From an uncultured Lachnospiraceae bacterium (GTDB taxonomy: Bacteria > Bacillota > Clostridia > Lachnospirales > Lachnospiraceae): a stretch of 54,167 nt of DNA. The stretch spans positions 99,640 through 153,806 of the forward strand of contig CAMOIJ010000001.1 in assembly GCA_946615865.1 (NCBI GenBank). Direction: 5' to 3'. A program made the position numbers and the translations under genes. The notes beneath the pieces were generated by a model that was not told the DNA's origin, did no database searches, and saw only the letters and a program-made list of their open reading frames with translations. Of this stretch, positions 8,082-15,785 are shown piece by piece; position 1 is the stretch's first letter, and every line of letters begins with the position of its first letter.

Positions 8082-9041
8082 TTACATCAGCACTTCTATT
8101 CTGTCTTCCATCAGCCCCCTCATTTTTTCCTTTTCGCTCTCCGGCAAGAACGAAGTGTCGATCTGCTGCGCCAGCTTTTCTCTCTTTCCAATCAAGCCGG
8201 TAATCATACGAAGTGCCGTTTTCTCTGTCAGATCACATCGCTTTGCAAGAGCAATGAAGTCTTTTTTCCTCAGATTTCTCTTCTTCCCGTTCAGTGTCAG
8301 CGCCGTCTGATCCTTGTCTGCAGGCAAAACAATGTTGACCGGCAAGAGATCATATGCATCTGAAAGGACAAAATCTCTTTTACCCGGAGTCATCTCCCGC
8401 AAAGAAAAGTTCTTCAAATGCATGTCAGAATTTCCGGTAATGAACGAAAAAACAATCCTCAAATAAAACTCTGCCAGGTCCAGGCCGGGATGCATTGAGT
8501 ACTGCGGTATAAGATCAGAACACCTCTCATATGATCCCTTATACTTGTCTTCCGTCAGCCTCCCGGACAGTTGGCAAAAATCCTCCATTGCATACATCTG
8601 AACCTGTCCCTGTCCGATCTGCCGATCAATTCTCCGGGTAATATATGCATTTTCACTTCCCATCCTGATCAGCGCATGAGGTACAGTTCGTATCCCTGCG
8701 GTCTTCGCCTGTCTCATGACCAGATCCTCGTATTCCGGCAGATACGGATACTCTGACGTCTGCGGTTTCAAAATATAGCCTGTCGGATAATCTACGATCG
8801 TAAGCCTGCAGTCCGGATTTTGTGACAAGTGCAGCGATAGTTTTTTCTGAACACCGGGAACTGTCAGTCCCTTGCCGGTCATTCTGACCGCGAGCTGCAA
8901 CAGACCCTCTTCCGTCAGATCAAGCACCGGCATTGTATTTGTTCCGAAAAAAGCCTTTACACATCTTTTGTGCCAACCGCTTTCCCGTTCCATCTCAGAG
9001 ATTTTTCTGGACATTTCCCTTCCACAGTACAAGCAGCGCAT
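8082..9041 (-). CDS. hipT: HipT-like Ser/Thr kinase toxin with N-terminal zinc-ribbon
   Basis: 319 residues from the ATG at 9041 (AGAGGAG upstream, inside the end of the previous gene). It is the kinase core of HipA without the N-terminal subdomain, which is encoded separately next door. Kinase features: Gly-rich loop VPGVQKKLS (61-69), catalytic loop GNSDMHLKN (Asp206, Asn211), and metal-binding SDAYDL (Asp228/Asp231). HipA/HipT kinases phosphorylate aminoacyl-tRNA synthetases (GltX for HipA, TrpS for HipT of E. coli); the target here is unknown. The extra N-terminal C3-x2-C6 and H24-x2-C27 cluster looks like a zinc ribbon. Confidence 0.88.
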   Translation of the reverse strand: MRCLYCGREMSRKISEMERESGWHKRCVKAFFGTNTMPVLDLTEEGLLQLAVRMTGKGLTVPGVQKKLSLHLSQNPDCRLTIVDYPTGYILKPQTSEYPYLPEYEDLVMRQAKTAGIRTVPHALIRMGSENAYITRRIDRQIGQGQVQMYAMEDFCQLSGRLTEDKYKGSYERCSDLIPQYSMHPGLDLAEFYLRIVFSFITGNSDMHLKNFSLREMTPGKRDFVLSDAYDLLPVNIVLPADKDQTALTLNGKKRNLRKKDFIALAKRCDLTEKTALRMITGLIGKREKLAQQIDTSFLPESEKEKMRGLMEDRIEVLM

Positions 9042-9043
9042 TG

Positions 9044-9373
9044 TCACTCCTCTCTTTGAATACTGACATCTCCAATACAATCACCGCACGCAGCCAGCAG
9101 CACTCCAAAACGGTCCCTGTAGTCCAGTTTCCATGTTTCCTGAGTGACCCTCAACAGCCATCCCTCCGGGATCAGTCCGTCAAAAAAGGAAAACAGCACT
9201 TTTGATGAATATGGCTCCATCCGAAGAGGAAGAGTCAGACTTACTGCAATTGCCCCTTCCCTGTCACAATACTCCGGAAAATAAGCAAATCTGTAGCCAT
9301 CCTCAGTCTCTTCCAGTCTGCCTGCCGGCATCTTTTGCACATAAACGGTTGCTTTCCTGTAAATTCCACTCAT
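9044..9373 (-). CDS. hipS: HipS-like protein (HipA N-terminal subdomain as separate gene)
   Basis: 109 residues matching only the HipA N-terminal subdomain 1: a short beta-rich start (YRKATVYVQKMPAGRLE), then LPLRMEP, the signature FFDGLIPEGW, and ACGDCIGDVSI. In the E. coli HipBST system this piece is the antitoxin that neutralises HipT; here that is an inference from gene order and size. Its start overlaps the end of hipB by 4 nt (ATGA) and its stop lies 2 nt before the hipT start, so all three are coupled. Alternative reading: a HipA gene split by a recent frameshift. The independent ribosome site for hipT and clean junction argue against that. Confidence 0.88.
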   Translation of the reverse strand: MSGIYRKATVYVQKMPAGRLEETEDGYRFAYFPEYCDREGAIAVSLTLPLRMEPYSSKVLFSFFDGLIPEGWLLRVTQETWKLDYRDRFGVLLAACGDCIGDVSIQREE

Positions 9374-9570
9374 TTCCTAATCCTTCCGGGAGCTGCCTCC
9401 ATACCAAACATTCTCAGGGCCTGATTCACTTTGTCCATTCTCACAGTTTCCTTCCCCTGTTCCAGTTCCCGGACAAATCGAAGTCCCAGCCCTGCGCGAA
9501 GCGCGAATTCCTCCTGCGTAAGTCCTGCCCTTTTTCTCTCCTGTTTAATATAATCACCAATCGTACTCAT
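9370..9570 (-). CDS. hipB: HipB-like helix-turn-helix repressor
   Basis: 66 residues from the ATG at 9570 (GGGAG 9 nt upstream); a TTG two codons earlier is less likely. It is an XRE/Cro-type HTH: IGDYIKQERKRAGLTQEEFA, then the recognition helix region ALRAGLGLRFVRELEQGK, ending with a short basic tail. HipB binds its own promoter and joins the Hip complex. It is the first gene of the operon and four matching palindromes precede it, one of which covers its ribosome-binding site. Confidence 0.9.
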   Translation of the reverse strand: MSTIGDYIKQERKRAGLTQEEFALRAGLGLRFVRELEQGKETVRMDKVNQALRMFGMEAAPGRIRK

Positions 9571-9577
9571 ATTCAAA

Positions 9578-9719
9578 TACTCCCTATCAGGTATAATAAC
9601 TCTCTATGCGCTTTATAATAATCCCTTTCGGGTATATTGTCAATGATTACGCCGTCCCGTTATACCTTATCGGGTGCACTTCGTCGCATCGCGCATTTGA
9701 CTATACCCTTTCAGGTATA
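9578..9719. promoter_or_regulatory. Four HipB-type operators at 41-42 nt spacing
   Basis: Four 18-nt copies of a pseudo-palindrome with consensus TATACCCTWTCRGGTATA lie at 9578-9595, 9619-9636, 9661-9678 and 9702-9719. Start-to-start distances are 41, 42 and 41 nt, i.e. four helical turns. Copy 4 has perfect TATACC/GGTATA arms around 6 nt. This resembles the TATCC-N8-GGATA sites of E. coli HipB. Confidence 0.8.
9615..9643 (-). promoter_or_regulatory. hipBST promoter
   Basis: On the reverse strand TTGACA (9638-9643) and TATTAT (9615-9620) are separated by exactly 17 nt. The second HipB operator (9619-9636) fills the spacer, so repressor binding would exclude polymerase. Confidence 0.8.
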
Positions 9720-10215
9720 CGAGCCAAAGGAACAGTCCATTTAGCAACGGTTGTCTGTCTCCCGCAGAGGCTGTATGATGAAAGTGATAATCTGCCGGAA
9801 ACTGATCATCGGGGGGCAGTAAACGACCAGAAGCTATCGCATATATGTGGTTGAAACATTCAGCGGTAGTTTTTCGGTACAGAATGATGCTTTTGGAAAA
9901 GTGACGTCCCTGAAAGAGGATCAGAATGAAATGAACCTGTCAGTCTATGGACCGGGCGGCAAAGGATTCGGCACAGGAGCCTTATTTGAATACACTCTCG
10001 TCCCTCAAAAGCGGGATTTTCAGGAAGATGTCAGAGAAAAACCAATTTACAGGGATTGTCAGGGACGTAATTTTACAATGTCGATCCTTCTGTGCCGAAA
10101 AATGTGAAATTAAGGTCTCTGTAGATAAGGATCTATCGCTCCAACCTGTCCTGTGGGGACGAAAAAAAGAATTAAAGGCTTCTGTACCTACAGAACTCTT
10201 AATAAGGAGAAAACT
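9720..10215. other. Gap without a recognised gene; possible coding remnant
   Basis: About 500 nt between the Hip operators and the lactonase gene. The rightward reading frame 9823-10107 is open from a stop at 9820 and its translation has a plausible composition (YVVETFSGSFSVQNDAFGKV and on), but it lacks a good start and ribosome site, and an adjoining frame (9721-9854) is also open. This could be a decayed, frameshifted gene. I recognise no family, terminator or structured RNA here. Confidence 0.3.
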
Positions 10216-11319
10216 ATGAAAACATTCCGCTTTTTTATAGGCACGCACGCTTCTGCGGGACTGGATTCCCTCTGCTTTTGTGAAGCTGATTTCAAGGCAG
10301 AAGCTTTCACTGCGCTCTATACAATGCAGGATATTTCGGAACCCACCTACCTTGCTCTCTCCTCAGACAGAATACTATATACTTTCGGGAAAACTGCCGC
10401 CGGCGTGTCTGTTTACGCGATCCGCGAACAAGCGGTTATCAGTTCCCTGCCCTGCGCAAGTGGCGGCCCCTGCCACATCAGTGTCGATGAGCGCGGTGAA
10501 TTTCTTCTGGTCGCAGGTTACGGCAGCGGAACGGTCTCCCTCTATGACCTGAACACTGACGGCAGCATCCGTTCACTGTGCGATTCCCGGCAGTACCGGG
10601 GCGTCGGATTTGACTCTGAAGACCGCCAGAAGGGACCGCACGCCCACTTTTCCGTTTTCCATCCGGAGCGCGATGAAGTCCTGGTCTGCGACCTGGGCCT
10701 GGACATGGTCTATGTCTACGAACTCGACCGCAAATCCCGAAAGCTTCGGGATACAGATCGCAGCATCCGCCTTCCGGACGGCTCCGGTCCGAGGCATCTT
10801 GCATTCAGCGACAGGCATCCCGGCGTGCTTTTCGTGCTCACGGAGATGGCCAACACAATCTTCACTTATCGATATAATTCTGAAAGTGACAAATACGTAC
10901 TTGTGCAGCAGATCTCGGCTGTCTGCGACGGCACATCCGGCGTATGTCCTTCTGATCCGGCTCTCATGCTGCCCTCCGCGGCTGACAATGGAAGCATCGG
11001 CTGCGCGATCCGCTTCACGAAGGACGGCAAATATCTCTTTGTCTCCAGCCGCCTGGGCTATCAAAGCATCTCCGTGTTTCGCTGCGAACCGGACGGAAAG
11101 CTATGTTTTGCCGACCGCTGCCTGTGTGGAGGAATCACCCCCAGAGATTTCAACATCTTCGAAAATGATGACCCTGAAGATCCGGACATCCGTCTTTTGG
11201 TCGCCAATCAAGATTCGGACCTCATCACAGCGCTGCGATTCGATCGCCGAGCTGAAAAGCTGTCACTTCTGGACATGAAAATGCAGGCGGTAAACCCCAC
11301 CTGCATCCTGCCGATATGA
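10216..11319 (+). CDS. Lactonase family protein (seven-bladed beta-propeller, 6-phosphogluconolactonase type)
   Basis: 367 residues from the ATG at 10216 (AAGGAG 6 nt upstream). Family features are repeated propeller blades: GPCHISVDERGEFLLVAGYG, GPHAHFSVFHPERDEVLVCD with the conserved His pair, GPRHLAFSDRHPGVLFVLTE, and RFTKDGKYLFVSSR. Relatives such as E. coli Pgl hydrolyse 6-phosphogluconolactone in the oxidative pentose phosphate pathway; other members act on other lactones. No signal peptide, so cytoplasmic. It stands alone, and the 62-nt-periodic repeat array begins 50 nt after its stop. Confidence 0.9.
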   Translation: MKTFRFFIGTHASAGLDSLCFCEADFKAEAFTALYTMQDISEPTYLALSSDRILYTFGKTAAGVSVYAIREQAVISSLPCASGGPCHISVDERGEFLLVAGYGSGTVSLYDLNTDGSIRSLCDSRQYRGVGFDSEDRQKGPHAHFSVFHPERDEVLVCDLGLDMVYVYELDRKSRKLRDTDRSIRLPDGSGPRHLAFSDRHPGVLFVLTEMANTIFTYRYNSESDKYVLVQQISAVCDGTSGVCPSDPALMLPSAADNGSIGCAIRFTKDGKYLFVSSRLGYQSISVFRCEPDGKLCFADRCLCGGITPRDFNIFENDDPEDPDIRLLVANQDSDLITALRFDRRAEKLSLLDMKMQAVNPTCILPI

Positions 11320-11370
11320 CCACCGTTCACAAAAGCTTATTTCCTGAAAATGCTGTCTTCGTGTGGCGTT

Positions 11371-11720
11371 TTGGGCACAGGGAACAGATTTCTTGTGTAT
11401 GTACCCCATGGATTTCGGCGCCTGTTGTAATTTTGGGCACAGGAGCAGGTTTTCTTGTGTATGTACCCCATGGATTTCGGAACCTGTTGTAACTTTTGGG
11501 CATACGAAGCAGGCTTTCTTGATTTCTACTCCAAGAACTCCCTTGCGGAGGGAGAATTATTTCTTGTAAATGTCCCTCTGTGCCCAACTCCGTTCTAAAT
11601 CAGAAAAACCCACGGGGAACAATTCTTTAGAATGCCCCTCTGTGCCCAACCATGCACGTAATCAGCAAAATCCAAGGGGAACAAATCTAAGAAAATCTCC
11701 GCTGTGCCCAACCACCCGAA
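11371..11720. repeat. Palindromic array A, 62-nt period, TTGGGCAC/GTGCCCAA boxes
   Basis: TTGGGCAC boxes start at 11371, 11433 and 11496 (last one TTGGGCAT). After a central segment the reverse-complement box GTGCCCAA starts at 11580, 11642 and 11704. Spacing is 62-63 nt within each arm and 84 nt across the centre. The centre holds a hairpin with stem CTCCCT/AGGGAG and loop TGCGG. The arms are related as inverted repeats in blocks, so a transcript could fold as a long imperfect hairpin. No coding potential is seen. Confidence 0.85.
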
Positions 11721-11730
11721 TACAGCGAAC

Positions 11731-11760
11731 AAAAAACGCGGCCTCATAGGCCGCGTTTTC
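11731..11760 (-). terminator. Terminator after the GH32 gene
   Basis: Stem AACGCGGCC/GGCCGCGTT with loop TCATA; read leftwards it ends in a T6 run. It sits 8 nt after the GH32 stop. Confidence 0.9.
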
Positions 11761-11767
11761 CAATCAT

Positions 11768-13261
11768 TCACTTCTCGATCGTATATTTCTCCACGTCTAT
11801 GACTGCCGCGCCGCCGACTGCCTCGAAAGAGATGCCGTCTGCCGACTGCCGCGTGTAGATCGTGTTGGACATCACCTGTTCGCCGTCGTTGACAAAGATT
11901 TCCACCGAGAACCTGTCGATCATGAGCCGCAGCCGGATCTCGCCGCCGCGATACCGCACATGTGCCTTCCTCTCGGAGATAATGTAGTGCATAAATCCCG
12001 AATAGGTCCGGTCAAAATACAGCATGCTGTCTGCAGGATCATAAGTAATGGACGTGCAGAACTCTTCATCTTCGGCGACCTTTATCGTGAATTTCTGATA
12101 AAGGGTGTCCCCTGCGGGCTTCACTCGAACTGTCAGATCAAGGCTTCGTCCCTCCACTCCGGTAAGCCGCGTGCACTCCTTGACATAGACATCATCATAG
12201 TAAACCGGGTCTTTCCGGTACGCTTCGATCTCCCGGATCGGCCGCTGGATCAGGAGTCCGTCCTTCTCAGACAGTTCTCTGGGAATCGTGAGCTGTCCGA
12301 ACCACTTAACACCCGGAGGCGTCCTGTGCATAGTCTCCGGCGTCTGCATCCAGGCGGTCATGACTCTCCTTCCGTCCGGTGTGACCGTGCTCTGGGGCGC
12401 GTAGAAATCAATGCCGTAATCAATAGAGCGGATCGCTTTCCGCGTAAAGGTATGCGTCTCCCTGTCATAGATACCGGCCAGATAAGCAGCGTTGTTGCCG
12501 GCATGGAACTCATTCCCTTTCGCGACCATCTTCATCGGCAGAATCGGAATAAAATCCGTATCTCCAAGCCGGAACAAGTCCGGGCACTCCCACATATACC
12601 CGTACTCATTACCGCCCTTATCGAGAGTCGACACATACTCCCAGTTGTACAGGTCCGGACTCCGGAACAGGACAACTGCGCCGTCGTTCTCTTCGGTGCT
12701 CGCGCCGATTATCGAATAGTACACCCCCTCTTTCTCCTCATACCAGATCTTGGGATCGCGGAAATCTTCCTCGCTGTATCCTTCCGGGAGCATTTCCGGA
12801 GTAATGACCGGGTTGTTCTCGTATTTGACATAGTTCATGCCATCGCCAAAAGCCAGACACTGCGTCTGGCGGCAGGGAACCCCCTCCCCTCTCGCTTCTC
12901 CTGTCACCTCCACCCCAGTGTAGATGAGCAGATGCCTTCCGTCCGGCGCTGTCAGAGCGCTCCCCGAAAAGACGCCGAAGTTGTCATACCATGTATCAGG
13001 CGCAAGCACGGCCGGCAGTCTCTTCCAGTTCAGCATATCCTCCGATACCAGATGTCCCCAGTGCATGGAGTCCCAATGCGTCGAATAAGGATTGTACTGA
13101 TAAAACAGGTGATACTGTCCGTCAAAATAGGAAAAGCCGTTCGGGTCATTGAGCCATCCCACTGTTGGTGTGACGTGGTAGACCGGCCTCTCCTCCTCTG
13201 TGATCTGCGTTCCATGTGCCGCCTCATATTCTCTGGCTTTTTTCAACCGATCACTTTCCAT
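11768..13261 (-). CDS. GH32 glycoside hydrolase (sucrose-6-phosphate hydrolase / beta-fructosidase)
   Basis: 497 residues. The three GH32 catalytic blocks are present: WLNDPNGF with the nucleophile Asp at about residue 38, FRDPKIW with the stabilising Asp, and MWECPDLF with the acid/base Glu. A C-terminal beta-sandwich follows (from about 340). No signal peptide, so it cleaves imported sucrose, sucrose phosphate or fructo-oligosaccharides in the cytoplasm. Its start overlaps the end of the HD-domain gene by 11 nt with a GGAG ribosome site inside that gene. No PTS or fructokinase gene is adjacent, so the exact substrate is open. Confidence 0.93.
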   Translation of the reverse strand: MESDRLKKAREYEAAHGTQITEEERPVYHVTPTVGWLNDPNGFSYFDGQYHLFYQYNPYSTHWDSMHWGHLVSEDMLNWKRLPAVLAPDTWYDNFGVFSGSALTAPDGRHLLIYTGVEVTGEARGEGVPCRQTQCLAFGDGMNYVKYENNPVITPEMLPEGYSEEDFRDPKIWYEEKEGVYYSIIGASTEENDGAVVLFRSPDLYNWEYVSTLDKGGNEYGYMWECPDLFRLGDTDFIPILPMKMVAKGNEFHAGNNAAYLAGIYDRETHTFTRKAIRSIDYGIDFYAPQSTVTPDGRRVMTAWMQTPETMHRTPPGVKWFGQLTIPRELSEKDGLLIQRPIREIEAYRKDPVYYDDVYVKECTRLTGVEGRSLDLTVRVKPAGDTLYQKFTIKVAEDEEFCTSITYDPADSMLYFDRTYSGFMHYIISERKAHVRYRGGEIRLRLMIDRFSVEIFVNDGEQVMSNTIYTRQSADGISFEAVGGAAVIDVEKYTIEK

Positions 13262-13694
13262 CTCTTTCTCCTTTCAGATATTCGTAAGCAGGCTTGTACT
13301 TCTTCTCAATGCGGTCGTAATCCTTCGGACCGGGGTCCTTGATTCTCCTGATATCCATATTGTGGGTCAGGTCCGCAAGCTTCACTTTCCTGGCAAGCGG
13401 GTTCTTCCCGATCTCCTTCACATAGTCCATATAAGGCACTCCGTCCGCATGTGTCATGAGCGCTACGGCATCTGCGATCTCGTCCCCGAAAATCTCCCGA
13501 ATCTCCTCAATCGTGACCTCTGTGTCCTCTACGGTATCGTGCAGATACCCCACGACCTTCTCCTGAGGTGTATCCAACATCGCCGCCACTGCCTCGGGAT
13601 GAGAAAAATAGTCATTTCCGGCTTTATCCACCTGCCCTCTATGGGCGAGCTTCGCGATCAGTCTTGCGGCTGCGATCTTTTCTTCTCCTGTCAC
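13251..13694 (-). CDS. HD-domain phosphohydrolase, RelA/SpoT hydrolase-like
   Basis: 147 residues corresponding to the small single-domain HD family related to the (p)ppGpp hydrolase part of RelA/SpoT (MESH1-like). Metal ligands are seen in order: AHRGQVDKAG with His, FSHPEAVA with His, the HD pair in YLHDTVEDTEV, and the later Asp in KLADLTHNMD. No synthetase domain. It might hydrolyse ppGpp or another nucleotide. It is translationally coupled to the GH32 gene downstream, an unusual pairing that may simply be an operon of convenience. Confidence 0.85.
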   Translation of the reverse strand: MTGEEKIAAARLIAKLAHRGQVDKAGNDYFSHPEAVAAMLDTPQEKVVGYLHDTVEDTEVTIEEIREIFGDEIADAVALMTHADGVPYMDYVKEIGKNPLARKVKLADLTHNMDIRRIKDPGPKDYDRIEKKYKPAYEYLKGERDGK

Positions 13695-13775
13695 GGAAGC
13701 TTCTCCTTTCTGTTGTCATACTTCCTGCAGGTTCAACGTTCTCTCCTGCCTGAACAAATCTATTATAACAAATAG

Positions 13776-13846
13776 GCCGGCACATTAAGAAGTAATTCTT
13801 AATGTGCCGGCTCCCTTCATGAGTCAGGGGACTGTCCCCCTGACTC
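13776..13846. terminator. Two adjacent perfect palindromes after the lipoprotein gene
   Basis: A 16-bp perfect stem (13776-13791 with 13796-13811, loop GTAA) and a 10-bp stem GAGTCAGGGG/CCCCTGACTC (13821-13830 with 13837-13846) lie between the lipoprotein stop and the HD gene. They probably end the lipoprotein transcript, though no strong U-run follows. A TATAAT on the reverse strand at 13762-13767 starts the next unit. Confidence 0.55.
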
Positions 13847-13854
13847 CCCCTGTC

Positions 13855-15567
13855 TCACCCTCCAAACATCGTCCCGTCAAAAGCCTCATCCAGCTTGATG
13901 CCGTTCACAGTCTGACCATCACTTGTCTCTACTTTGAAGCGGAAGGCTTCTCCGACTTCCATGTCATCCGTCCGCATGTCAACGGTGTCAGTGCCGTTTG
14001 TCCTCCAGAAATTCAGTTTAGTTCCGGCCGGAATCTCCTTCTCCCCGCCTGTCGCTTCTTCTTCCGAAAGGTCCACTACTTCCGCCTTCACTGGCACAAG
14101 GGTGGTGAGCGTGATATCCGCGTCAATCTCGTATAAATCTGTCAGCGGAGCGGGCATTCCGTCCTCTCCCGCCTTGTAGAAGCGGCGGCCGCTGTATGTG
14201 CTCATAAGCTGCATTCTCGTGCCGAGCGCGAATTTCGAGGGATCGATCAGCGGATAACGCTCGCTAAAGCTCTGTTCCAAGCTGTACTCTCCGTCCACAT
14301 ATTCCGGATGGAAGGCAGACGCGAAGCCGGTTCCATCCATCTTTCCAACGAGTGACGGAACATTGTCTTTGATCGCAAATACAGTCAGCTCCGGATAATC
14401 GTTATCTGTTGCCGTCACCACATATACATAATTTCTTCCGTCTTCTGTGTGCACAAAGCTCGGCTGCATGCTGAAGCAGTACTGCTCCGCCGTGCATACC
14501 TGATCTCCCACGGAAACCTGAATGCCGGAATACGCGTAGATCTCGTTTCCCTCTTCGTATGTGCCGGTCACCGACAGCTTCTCGCCTGTGCCGTCTCCGT
14601 CCAGATCCACTGTCATCTCTGTATATGGGCTCATAGGTTTCACATAACCTTCCTTGGAAGATCCGTAATTACCGGTGAAGAGCGAGGGTTCCCTGTCAAA
14701 ATATATTTTGGCTTCCAGTGTTCCCATCGCGTAGGGCGCGATATCGGAAGGCGCGAAGAGGAATGTCACGCCGTCCTGATCGATCACCCACGTCAGGGCG
14801 TCCATATTGCCCTCGTCAAAATAGTACTGCAGCATGTCTTCCGCACCGTCAACGGGAGATCCGTCCGCCTGGGCGCGGAGATATTTTGCCACGGCAGGCT
14901 TCAGCGCAGCCGGATCCGTAAAGACTTCCACGAGTGTGATCTGTTCGCCGTTTTCGGGCTTATAATTGTATCCGCTGTAGCCCACAGAGCCGTGCGCCGC
15001 GCCGGGATAATATACAGAGGACACTTCATAAAAACTCAGAACTGACTCATCGCATCGGACCGGCACGATCTTTCCTTCCATATTTCCGACAGGAAATTCT
15101 TCCGTATCCTCTCTCTGCTCAGCTATAGCGTTCTCAGCCGCCTCTTTGATCTCCGCGAAAGTCTTCTCATACTTCTCTGCGATCACGTCATTCTCTGCTT
15201 CAATGGCTTTATTCAGATGAGGATAGTCTATGACTGCTTCTTCTGTAAGCGTTACTGTATCGTAGGAACCGCTTGCGATCAGCGTGAGGTCCTGCTCTTC
15301 CATGCGCGAATGACCCTGCAGCTTATATATGGGGCGCACGCCGCCGGACTCAGCCTCCTGAGCCTGCGTGGTCTCCTCCTGACCTACCGTAGGCTGTGCC
15401 TGCGTGGTCTCTTCCTGAGCCGCTTCGGCCTGCTCCTGAGAAGATTCTGCCTGCTCCTGCGCCGCTTCACTCTGCGCCGCCGGCTTCTGGTCCTGACCGG
15501 CCCCGCATCCCAGGAGACTGCCTGCCATTATCGCTGTGATCACTGCAGCCGCTATTAATTTCTTCAT
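13855..15567 (-). CDS. Lipoprotein with DUF3298/RsiV-like domain
   Basis: 570 residues from the ATG at 15567 (GGAGG upstream). The signal ends in a lipobox SLLGC with lipidated Cys21, followed by a Gln/Glu/Ala-rich linker that repeats QEQAE and EETTQAQ blocks to about residue 75. Residues about 80-290 contain a DUF4163/DUF3298-like domain as in RsiV and PdaC (long helix with IAEKYEKTFAEIKEAAENAI, then VSSVYYPGAAHGSVGY and NGEQITLVEVF). The C-terminal half is beta-rich with an EF-hand-like D-L-D-G-D-G-T segment. RsiV binds lysozyme and PdaC acts on peptidoglycan, but I cannot assign either role here. Confidence 0.8.
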   Translation of the reverse strand: MKKLIAAAVITAIMAGSLLGCGAGQDQKPAAQSEAAQEQAESSQEQAEAAQEETTQAQPTVGQEETTQAQEAESGGVRPIYKLQGHSRMEEQDLTLIASGSYDTVTLTEEAVIDYPHLNKAIEAENDVIAEKYEKTFAEIKEAAENAIAEQREDTEEFPVGNMEGKIVPVRCDESVLSFYEVSSVYYPGAAHGSVGYSGYNYKPENGEQITLVEVFTDPAALKPAVAKYLRAQADGSPVDGAEDMLQYYFDEGNMDALTWVIDQDGVTFLFAPSDIAPYAMGTLEAKIYFDREPSLFTGNYGSSKEGYVKPMSPYTEMTVDLDGDGTGEKLSVTGTYEEGNEIYAYSGIQVSVGDQVCTAEQYCFSMQPSFVHTEDGRNYVYVVTATDNDYPELTVFAIKDNVPSLVGKMDGTGFASAFHPEYVDGEYSLEQSFSERYPLIDPSKFALGTRMQLMSTYSGRRFYKAGEDGMPAPLTDLYEIDADITLTTLVPVKAEVVDLSEEEATGGEKEIPAGTKLNFWRTNGTDTVDMRTDDMEVGEAFRFKVETSDGQTVNGIKLDEAFDGTMFGG

Positions 15568-15785
15568 AGATCCCCTGCCTCCTGTCGCATATTCTGTTAT
15601 AGACTGGCGCCGTCTGCAGGTTTGGAGATTTCCCAACCTGATACACATCCATTATAACAAGGCGGGACTGCGCAAAGAGAAAGAAATTCCGTACGGAGCG
15701 ACATTTTTAGAAAAATAACGTCCTCGCAATCATGGTATAATAACCAAAACAGCCCGCATACTAAGACCATTACAAGGAGTCCCTC

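Noticed and set aside
9044..9373. Frameshifted hipA pseudogene
   Set aside because: The junction has a proper stop, a separate ribosome site and start for the kinase gene, and matches the known HipBST layout.
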